In this document: piece by piece, positions 23,555 to 31,139 of the stretch | Position numbering within the stretch: the stretch's first letter is position 1 | Layout of the letters: the number at the start of each line of letters is the position of its first letter | Source of the DNA: Thysanoteuthis rhombus | Lineage: Eukaryota; Mollusca; Cephalopoda; Oegopsida; Thysanoteuthidae | Assembly: GCA_963457665.1 (NCBI GenBank) | Contig: OY735215.1 | Span: forward strand, 37,900,325-37,964,324 | Length of the DNA stretch: 64,000 nt | Direction: 5' to 3' | Program-made: the position numbers and the translations under genes | Notes under the pieces: model-generated | Databases searched by the model: none | What the model was told of the DNA's origin: nothing | What the model saw: only the letters and a program-made list of their open reading frames with translations

Positions 23555-23642
<88 letters not shown>
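23555..23642. repeat. (AT)n microsatellite
   Basis: About 40 AT units with one ACAT interruption, adjoining family B copy 2. Confidence 0.95.
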
Positions 23643-23643
<1 letters not shown>

Positions 23644-23656
23644 TGTATGTAAATAA

Positions 23657-23740
23657 ATAGTAGATTGTGGATTCGCTACACAAACTAGCTCGTGTTTCTG
23701 CCCTCTTTGGGCCTCAGCAGGCGAGTTCATTTCCAGCTCT
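23657..23740. repeat. Dispersed repeat family B, copy 2
   Basis: Pairs with 10,385-10,465; here the words are GTAGATTGTGGATTCGCTA, ACACAAACT, GTTTCTGCCCT, GGGCCTCAGCAGGCGA. Confidence 0.5.
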
Positions 23741-23759
23741 ACTCTAAAACAACTGAACC

Positions 23760-24385
23760 CCACGAGTAAAATGTTGTATGTATCGAGCACTCTACGAAAT
23801 AAACCCATTGCATTTCAGAAGTGGCTTTATACTATTGATATATAATTATATTATGTTATACTGCTGGCCTGATTTATGCCACATATACTGTATGTTTGTA
23901 TGTATGTATATTGCATTTATTAGACATTATGTTGATATTACTTGATTTTTTATGAGAATAAAACTGTTATAAATAAGTTATAAAACAATTTTATTTTCAT
24001 CAGTTTTACGAGAAAATGCGATACAACAGTTACATCGTTATGAAGCACATCGGCAACGAACCTGTTGTAATTAAATGATCAGTAATATACAAAATACGTA
24101 TTATTGCAAATATTTCGAGAAAGAATAACTGAGTTAATTTGAAAAGACCTTTTGCTAATTTTACGAACAAAACGGGGGATTTTGTTGGATACCAGTAAAC
24201 TTACGAACTTCTAAGTAAGTCTGTGAGCCAGAGTGTATCCTCGTTTGCAGATTAGGGAGATGCTGTCCGGAAAATGGATTCCAGGGGCCAAGCACGGTTT
24301 ATCTAGAACATATACCACTCGCAGACGTGATATGACTGATCCCAGGCGTAGGACTGATTTCGAACAAAAAGTAAAGTTGACTGCC
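23760..24385. other. Unannotated DNA upstream of the LINE cluster
   Basis: No frame or repeat recognised; homology to the R4/Dong-like element starts near 24,390. Confidence 0.5.
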
Positions 24386-24389
24386 GAAT

Positions 24390-25239
24390 AGATGATACGC
24401 AAAAATCAGGGGAAAATATAATATTTTATTCAACAAAGTTAAATAATCTAGTGATGATAGTAGAATGAAATTTGGAATGGAGATATGCGCGCTAATGGTA
24501 ATGCACAGGGGACGCCTGAGCGACAAAAAGAGTCGAATTACCGGACAACAGAACAATTAGAGCATTAACCTATAGAAATAACTAGGAGGTTCTTGAATGT
24601 TATTTATCAAGAGAGGATGGCATGAAAAAGAAAATTACAAAGAAGAATAATGAATATAACGCCATGAGAGATCAGAGGAAAATAAATTATACTTTCAAAG
24701 TGTGGATTCGTTATTTGGGGTACTGTAGAATTCTAATGGCCCTGCCGGAAGCTTTTCCAGTTAACGAGGCTCCCCTGAGGCAGAAGAGTCGTGTGTCCGA
24801 ATCACACCGGGAGCTTATCCTTCATTACTAACCTGTGCCATTTACTAACGGCCGTAAACCGACAGTCTGATCAGCAGGGGGGGGGGGGAGGTAGCAACTA
24901 AAATTTAGAAGAGAGGAAATGCTAGTCAAAAATCAAGCAAGAGATGAAAAAGTGTGGAAGATAAAAGTTAGGAGAGTACTATTGATAGTGGGTACGCTCA
25001 AAACCGTACCAAAAACATTGAAAGCGAGATTGGAAGAAGTAGAGATAATAGGAAATATTGAGACTATACAGACCACAGCACGGCTAGAGACTGCATGAAT
25101 TCTGAGGAAATTGCTAGAAATATGAGATCTACGACCCCAGGTGTGAGCAGTGGCCAAAGAGAGAGAGAAGAGGAGAAAAAAAACACATAGTGCTACTGTA
25201 ATATGCGAGGGAGTTATGAGAGGGGGACTGAAGACCTGA
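24390..25239 (+). pseudogene. R4/Dong-like LINE, decayed copy a
   Basis: Two blocks align with the full-length copy. The first, 24,390-24,648, corresponds to the region from the YMDD box to YLGVLE..; the nucleotides for FGME and MVMHRGRLS are recognisable. The second, 24,906-25,239, corresponds to the C-terminal residues VVPVIVGALRTVPKTLRERLEE and runs into the 3' UTR, where it stops inside the first hairpin (CTGAAGACCTGA at 25,228). Between them, 24,650-24,905 replaces most of the zinc knuckle and endonuclease with unrelated sequence, including a G10 run. The join to copy b has no (TAA)n. Confidence 0.75.
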
Positions 25240-26606
25240 AAAGAAATGAAGGAGAAAATAAAGAGAGAATACCTTAAAAGGATAAGGAAAATATTAAAGA
25301 CCAAATTAAACAGCAGAAACCTAATAAAAGGAATGAACACATGGGCTGTGTCAGTAGTGAGATACACAGGACCATTCCTAGGATGGACAAAGGGAGAACT
25401 CCAATCAATGGACAGGTGAACAAGGAAACTTATGACAATGCATAAAGCTTTAGACCCTAGAGATGACACAGATAGACTATACGTTAAGAGAAAAGAAGGG
25501 GTAAGGGGCTTCATCGGCATAGAGGACTTGAACGGCACCACAAACAAGGAAAGAAAAATGGGAAAAGAAAAAATTGTACGGAGAGTTCAAAAGACAGATA
25601 CAAGATGTGGAAGACGAGAGATCATGAACATGGTTACGGAAGGGAAACCTGAAGAGAGAAACAGAATCGCTCATCATGGTAACTCAGAACAAAAGCATCG
25701 GGACAAATTATATAAAAACAAAAATCGACGGAATACAGACAGCAAGTGCCGCCTACGTGGTGAAAGAGATGAGACCGTAAATCACAGAACAAGTGTATGT
25801 AGTCAATTCACCCAGAAGGAGTATAAGCACAGAGACGATAGAGTAGCAACGATGATACACTGGGAACTGAGTGAACGAATGGGATTCAACCATGGGGAAA
25901 AGTGGTACCAGCACAAACCAGAGGCAGCCCTGGATTAATGGCAACCACAAATTACTCTGGGACTTTGACATCAAAACCGACCATCTCATCCAGGAAAGAA
26001 GACCAGACTTGGTAATCGTCGACAAGAAGAGGAAGACCTGCCAAATAGTAGACGTAGCTCTACCTGCAGACCATAGAGTAAAGAGGAAGGAGAGTGAAAA
26101 ACGGGAAAAATACCAGGATGTAGCAAGAGAACTGAAGAAGATGCGGAACATGAAAGTCAGCGTAGTACCAGTCATAGTGGGCGCCCCAGGAACTGTCCCA
26201 AAGACACTGAGGGAGAGACTGGAGGAGATCGGGATAAAGGGAAGGATTGAGACTGAGCAGACCACAGCACTGCTGGGAACTGCGCGGATAATAAGTGCTA
26301 GAAATATAAAAACTGCCACATTAATTGTTAACAGTGACCGAACAGAGGAAGGGAAATGAAAGCGGAAACGAAAACGACAGCACTGGCATGATAGGTGAAA
26401 GAGAGAAGAGATGTTGGCTGAAGACCTGAGGAGACTTATTGTCACTCAGCCTTCAGCAATGACCACTGCGCAACCGGTGTGAAACTGTAAACTGCAGTAT
26501 TACTGTAGCCTATGAGAACTAGGAGAGAAGGGCCGGTGTCTCGAGAAGACTTGCTGTCCCTCAAACTCCAGCGGTTACCACCAGGCAACTGGTGTGAGAT
26601 TGCAAA
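25240..26606 (+). pseudogene. R4/Dong-like LINE, 5'-truncated copy b
   Basis: Begins at the codons for EEMKEKIKREYL and continues to the 3' UTR. Open frames at 25,432-25,938 and 25,871-26,359 are offset by a frameshift after HKPEAALD. About 34 codons present in the full copy (from CVQRAKVVL onward) are deleted after IED. The zinc knuckle has lost its second cysteine (CRLRG instead of CRMCG), while the endonuclease motif RRPDLVIVDKKRK is intact. The 3' UTR with both hairpin modules follows, then (TAA)n. A dead copy, closely related to the full-length one. Confidence 0.85.
26417..26594 (+). ncRNA. Duplicated 3' UTR hairpin module of copy b
   Basis: Hairpin A1 26,417-26,457 is intact; B1 26,464-26,479 has a GCAA loop and one C-C mismatch; C2 26,492-26,508 is CTGCAG/CTGTAG around TATTA; A2 (from 26,532) has lost its outer left arm by mutation but keeps GAC/GTC; B2 26,579-26,594 is perfect. 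Confidence 0.6.
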
Positions 26607-26671
26607 TTATAATAATAATAGTAATAATAATAGTAATTATGATAATAATAATAACAATGATAATAATAATT
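26607..26671. repeat. (TAA)n tract, imperfect
   Basis: TAA units interrupted by TAG, ATTATGA and ACAATGA, linking copy b to the UTR-only copy c. Confidence 0.9.
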
Positions 26672-26903
26672 GACGTAAGAACCACAGCATTGCTGTGATA
26701 GGCAAGGGAGTAATGAGATAGAAGGATGGCTGAAGACCTGAGTAGACTTACTGTCACTCAGCCTTCAGCAATAAATACTTGACAACTGGTGTGAAACTGT
26801 AAACCACAGTGGTGTTGTGGACTATGAGAATGTGTAGAGGAGGGCTGGAGACTTGAGGAGACTTGCTGTCACTCTACTTGTAGTGGTAACAACCAGCCAA
26901 ATC
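26672..26903 (+). mobile_element. R4/Dong-like LINE, copy c, 3' UTR only
   Basis: An extremely 5'-truncated copy consisting only of the duplicated 3' UTR. Hairpin C1 is perfect here (CACAG, loop CATTG, CTGTG at 26,683-26,697), A1 is perfect (26,729-26,769), C2 is CCACAG/TTGTGG (26,804-26,820), and A2 (26,844-26,884) is intact on its left arm only. It sits between two (TAA)n tracts. Confidence 0.85.

Positions 26904-26940
<37 letters not shown>
26904..26940. repeat. (TAA)n tract at the 5' junction of the full-length copy
   Basis: About eleven uninterrupted AAT/TAA units, immediately followed by the 5' end of copy d. Confidence 0.95.
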
Positions 26941-26941
<1 letters not shown>

Positions 26942-26944
26942 TAG

Positions 26945-29900
26945 AGTGAACTACAAGAGATTCGCATTAATGTAGAGAGAGGTTCAGGTGACACATCTGA
27001 AGAATGCCCCCCCAGCACAATTAGTACCAATAACAAAACTAGAATAATTCCCCATGAGACCCCCACAGTAAGGTATGTATCAGAGGGTGATGACGAGGCA
27101 CCTACAGAAGAAGAGAACACCAAAATACAAGCTTTGAAAGAGATCATGCGAGGAGAGAAAACAACACTCCCCTCCCTAAGAGACAAAGACAGAAAGAAAG
27201 TCGGAGAAGTGACCGAGCAGGTCAACTGCCTCTTACAGCACATAGAAACAAACACCCTCCTAGAACTCAACAACCTAATTTATGCAGGGGCGAAAATGGT
27301 AGGACAATGCTTTACAACACAAGATAGGGACCCGAGCAATAATAGGGAAGGGAAACCCAACTGGGAGAGAAGGTTACAAAGGCAGATCTCCCAACTACAG
27401 AGAGATGAAGTACTGCTTAGAAATACACCACACACAGACAGACCACGAGTAAGACTTTATAACAAATACAAGGTAACGCAAAAAGGCATCGCAACTGTAG
27501 TCGAAGAGTTACACCAAAAAAGACTAGCCAAAGAGGCAAGACTAAAAAGATACAGACTAAGAACAGCCCAATACACACAAAACCGCACATTCCAAAACAA
27601 TGAGAAAAAGTTTTACCGAGATTTAAATGGGGAAAGAAGGCAGGACATGAAACCAGATGCCACAGAGGCTAAGAACTATTGGAATAGCATATGGGGGCAC
27701 CCAAAAAGACATAACGTAACACCGCAATGGTTAGGAAACATGAGAAAAGAACTAGGAGAAATAGACAAGGGAGAACCAATAGTACTGAATGAAACCACAT
27801 TGAAACATACTCTTAGGAAAGTAGCCAACTGGAAAGCACCGGGTCCCGACGGGATCCATGGGTATTGGTTCAAAAAATTTACCACGTTACACGGCAGACT
27901 CACTCACCTACTCCAAAATTGTTTGAATGAAGGCAAAGCACCAGAATGGATGACTAAAGGCAGAACCACCCTCATCCAAAAAGACCCGGGAAAGGGGAAC
28001 ATAGCAAGCAACTATAGACCAATCACTTGCCTACCACTTATGTGGAAAATCCTGACCGGGCAAATAGCAGAGAGAATATACATGTCAATGGATAGAAGGG
28101 GGCTACTACCAGAAGAACAGAAAGGGTGTAGGATAGGAACCAAAGGGGCAAACGATTTACTCTACATAGACCAGATGATCTTAAAAGAAGTAAGGAAAAG
28201 GAGAAAGAATATCGCAATGGGATGGATAGATTACAAAAAGGCATACGATATGATTCCACATAGCTGGATACTCGAATGCCTTAGAATGTTCAAAATTAGC
28301 GAACCGGTGGTTAAATTCATTGGTAATTCAATGAAAGACTGGAAAGTAGATTTGACAGCCGCAGGGGACAAACTAGCCGAGGTAGGGATAAAAAGGGGGA
28401 TCTTCCAAGGAGACTCGTTGTCCCCACTATTATTTGTTCTAAAAATGATACCGCTTAACAGAATCCTGAAAAACAGCAAAGGATACCACTTCTCTAAAAC
28501 AAAAGGAAAGGTCAACCACTTAATGTACATGGACGATATTAAATTGTTTGCGAAAAACAGGGGAGAGCTTGAGACTCTGTTCAACGAAGTAAGGGAATAT
28601 AGTGAGGACATAGGAATGGAGTTTGGGATAGAAAAATGTGCAATCATGGTGATGCACAAAGGAAGGCTTTCAATGACTGAGGGAATTGAACTTCCGGACA
28701 ACAACAAGATTAGGGCATTGACTGCACAAGACCGATACAAGTACCTAGGTGTCCTTGAATGTGACACGATAAAACGGGAAGAGATGAAGGAGAAGATTAA
28801 GAGGGAATACCTTAGAAGGATAAGGAAAATATTAGAAACCAAATTAAATAGCAGAAATCTAATAAAAGGAATGAACACCTGGGCTGTGTCAGTAGTTAGG
28901 TATACAGGACCATTCCTAGGATGGACAAAGGAAGAGCTCCAATCAATGGATAGGCGAACAAGGAAACTTATGACGATGCATAAAGCATTACACCCTAGGG
29001 ATGATACAGATAGACTATACGTTAAGAGAAAAGAAGGTGGTAGGGGGCTCATCAGCATAGAAGACTGTGTCCAGAGAGCTAAAGTAGTCCTAGATAGATA
29101 TGTGCAAACAAATAGTGAAGAAATCATAAAGAGCGCGAGGGATAGTGCAACAAACAAAGTAGAAAGCAATGGAACGGTACAGCAAACTAGAAAAGAAAAG
29201 TGGGAAGGGAAAAAATTGTACGGCGAGTTTAAAAGACAGATAAAAGATATAGCAGACGAGAAATCATGGACGTGGTTACGAAAGGGAAACCTTAAGAGAG
29301 AAACAGAATCGCTCATCATGGCAGCCCAAAACAAAAGCATAAGGACAAACTACATAAAAGCAAAAATCGACAGAACACAGACAAACAGCAAATGCCGCAT
29401 GTGCGGTGAAAGAGATGAGACAGTAAACCACATAACTAGTGAATGTAGTCAACTCGCCCAGAAGGAGTATAAGCATAGACACGATAGAGTAGCAACGATG
29501 ATACACTGGGAACTAAGTAAACAAATGGGATTCAACCATGGGGAAAAGTGGTATCAGCACAAGCCAGAGGCAGTTTTGGAGAATGACAACCACAAACTAC
29601 TGTGGGACTTTGACATCCAAACTGACCACCTCATCCAGGCAAGAAGGCCGGACTTAGTAATAGTAGACAAAAAAAGGAAGGCCTGCCAAATAATAGACGT
29701 TGCTGTGCCTGCAGACCATAGAGTAAAAAAGAAGGAGGGTGAAAAAAGGGAAAAATACCAGGACCTAGCAAGGGAGTTGAAGAAAATGTGGAACATGAAA
29801 ACCAGGGTAGTACCGGTCATAGTGGGAGCACTACGAACTGTCCCCAAAACGCTGAGGGAGAGACTGGAGGAGATCGGGATTAGGGGGAGGATAGAGACCG

Positions 29901-29959
29901 TACAGACCACAGCACTACTTGGAACTGCACGGGTACTGAGGAAGGTGCTAGAGATATAA
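26945..29959 (+). CDS. R4/Dong-like LINE protein: reverse transcriptase with CCHC knuckle and restriction-like endonuclease
   Basis: An uninterrupted frame of about 1,004 codons, open from just after the 5' (TAA)n; the first in-frame ATG is at 27,146, so the true N-terminus may be missing. Numbering residues from 27,134, the reverse transcriptase shows NWKAPGPDG (232-240), the first catalytic aspartate in WIDYKKAYD (D366), QGDSLSPLLF (from 425) and YMDD (465-468). A CCHC knuckle follows, C754-X2-C-X8-H766-X4-C771. The C-terminal restriction-like endonuclease has RRPDLVIVD with P839, D840 and D845, followed by ACQIIDVAVP. This order (RT, CCHC, endonuclease at the C-terminus, no APE domain) is that of the R2 superclade; the (TAA)n setting points to R4/Dong. 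Known members cut target DNA and copy their RNA in place. No disabling change is visible. NeSL- or HERO-like membership cannot be excluded. Confidence 0.9.
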   Translation, partial: SELQEIRINVERGSGDTSEECPPSTISTNNKTRIIPHETPTVRYVSEGDDEAPTEEENTKIQALKEIMRGEKTTLPSLRDKDRKKVGEVTEQVNCLLQHIETNTLLELNNLIYAGAKMVGQCFTTQDRDPSNNREGKPNWERRLQRQISQLQRDEVLLRNTPHTDRPRVRLYNKYKVTQKGIATVVEELHQKRLAKEARLKRYRLRTAQYTQNRTFQNNEKKFYRDLNGERRQDMKPDATEAKNYWNSIWGHPKRHNVTPQWLGNMRKELGEIDKGEPIVLNETTLKHTLRKVANWKAPGPDGIHGYWFKKFTTLHGRLTHLLQNCLNEGKAPEWMTKGRTTLIQKDPGKGNIASNYRPITCLPLMWKILTGQIAERIYMSMDRRGLLPEEQKGCRIGTKGANDLLYIDQMILKEVRKRRKNIAMGWIDYKKAYDMIPHSWILECLRMFKISEPVVKFIGNSMKDWKVDLTAAGDKLAEVGIKRGIFQGDSLSPLLFVLKMIPLNRILKNSKGYHFSKTKGKVNHLMYMDDIKLFAKNRGELETLFNEVREYSEDIGMEFGIEKCAIMVMHKGRLSMTEGIELPDNNKIRALTAQDRYKYLGVLECDTIKREEMKEKIKREYLRRIRKILETKLNSRNLIKGMNTWAVSVVRYTGPFLGWTKEELQSMDRRTRKLMTMHKALHPRDDTDRLYVKRKEGGRGLISIEDCVQRAKVVLDRYVQTNSEEIIKSARDSATNKVESNGTVQQTRKEKWEGKKLYGEFKRQIKDIADEKSWTWLRKGNLKRETESLIMAAQNKSIRTNYIKAKIDRTQTNSKCRMCGERDETVNHITSECSQLAQKEYKHRHDRVATMIHWELSKQMGFNHGEKWYQHKPEAVLENDNHKLLWDFDIQTDHLIQARRPDLVIVDKKRKACQIIDVAVPADHRVKKKEGEKREKYQDLARELKKMWNMKTRVVPVIVGALRTVPKTLRERLEEIGIRGRIETVQTTALLGTARVLRKVLEI

Positions 29960-30202
29960 GTACTGCAACGAATCGTAGCTCTGTCATGATATGCGAAAGA
30001 GAGAGGAGACATTAGCTGAAGACCTGAGGAGACTTATTGTCACTCAGCCTTCAGCGATAACCACTGGGCAACCGGTGTGAAACTGTAAATCGCAGAATTA
30101 CTGCGACCTATGAGTACTAGGAGAGGAGGGCTGGAGACTTGAGGAGACTTGCTGTCACTCAAACTCCAGCGGTTACCACCAGGCAACTGGTGTGAGATTC
30201 CA
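29960..30202 (+). ncRNA. Structured, internally duplicated 3' UTR of the full-length LINE
   Basis: Two half-units of about 105 bases. Hairpin A1 30,015-30,055 and A2 30,130-30,170 each have three stacked helices (7, 5 and 3 bp). Hairpins B1 30,062-30,077 and B2 30,177-30,192 have 6-bp stems closed by GCAA. Hairpin C2 30,090-30,106 has a 6-bp stem TCGCAG/CTGCGA with loop AATTA; its first-half counterpart near 29,975 is degraded in this copy. Differences between halves are largely compensatory. In R2 elements the 3' UTR RNA is bound by the element protein to prime reverse transcription; the same role here is inferred. Confidence 0.7.
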
Positions 30203-30216
30203 AATAATAATAATAA

Positions 30217-30247
<31 letters not shown>

Positions 30248-30261
30248 AAGAAGAAGAAGAA
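30203..30261. repeat. (TAA)n passing into (GAA)n
   Basis: Five TAA/AAT units become AAG/GAA units without spacer, joining the full-length copy to copy e. Confidence 0.95.
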
Positions 30262-31052
30262 ATAGGGAACGTGAAGAGAAAAAAAGAATTGCTTATCATG
30301 GCAGCCAAAAACAAATGCATCAGGACAAACTATATAAAAATCAAAATCGATAGAACACCGACAAACAGCAAGTGCCACCTACTTAGTGAAAGAGATAAGA
30401 CTGTATATCACATAAATGTAGTCAACTCACCTGGAAGGTGTATAAACATAGGCACGATTGAGTAGCAACAGTGATACCCTGGGAACGAGTAAACAAATGG
30501 GATTCAATCATACGGAAGAGTGGTACCTGCACAAACCAGAGACAGCCGTGGATAATGGAAAGCTCAAATTTCTTTGGGATTTTGACATCCAAACGGATCA
30601 CCTCATCTAAACGAGACGACTGGACCGAGTAATCATGGACGAGAAGAGGAAAAACTATCAGATAATAGACGTGGCCGTGCCTGCCGATCTTAGAGTGAAG
30701 AGGAAAGAGAGTGAAAAAAATGGAAAAATACCAAGATCTGACGAGTGAACTGAAGGTATGGAACATGGAAGTCTGGGTGGTACCAGTAATGATATGTGCA
30801 CTCGAAACTGTTCCACGGACATTGAACATAGAAGGAGGGAGAAAAAAAAATACCCAAACGGTGAGCTGAAGACCTGAGGAGACTTACTGTCACTCAGCCT
30901 TCAGCGATGACCACCGGATAACTAGTGTGGAACTGTAAACCACAGTATTGCTATGGACTATGAGAGTGTGGAGAGGAGGGCTGGATACTTGACAAGATTT
31001 GCTGTCACTCAACCTCCAGCTGTAACCACAAGGCAACTAGTGTGAAATTGGT
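30262..31052 (+). pseudogene. R4/Dong-like LINE, 5'-truncated copy e
   Basis: Starts within the codons for RKGNLKRETESLIM and includes the knuckle region and endonuclease in broken frames: the second and last cysteines of the knuckle are damaged and stops interrupt the endonuclease. The 3' UTR retains A1 (30,865-30,905) without change, B1 with a mutated loop (ATAA), C2 as CCACAG/CTATGG (30,940-30,956), A2 (30,980-31,020) and B2 with one mismatch (31,027-31,042). Confidence 0.85.
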
Positions 31053-31053
31053 G

Positions 31054-31097
<44 letters not shown>

Positions 31098-31137
31098 TAT
31101 TATTATTATTATTATCATTATTATTATTATTATTAAT
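31053..31137. repeat. (TAA)n head-on with (TTA)n
   Basis: About 14 ATA/TAA units on the plus strand switch abruptly to ATT/TTA units for about 12 more, forming a self-complementary palindrome-like tract at the end of the LINE chain. Confidence 0.95.
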
Positions 31138-31139
31138 TA

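Noticed and set aside
24933-26445. Minus-strand frames of 204 and 230 residues
   Set aside because: Shadows of LINE copies a and b, with no motif of their own.
27134-27136. Start of the LINE protein at 27,134
   Set aside because: The codon there is TTG and the frame stays open upstream to 26,945, so this is not a supported start.
28231-29340. 369-residue minus-strand frame opposite the LINE
   Set aside because: Shadow of the intact plus-strand RT frame; its sequence is serine/leucine/phenylalanine-rich as expected from the complement of an A-rich, K/R/E-rich gene.
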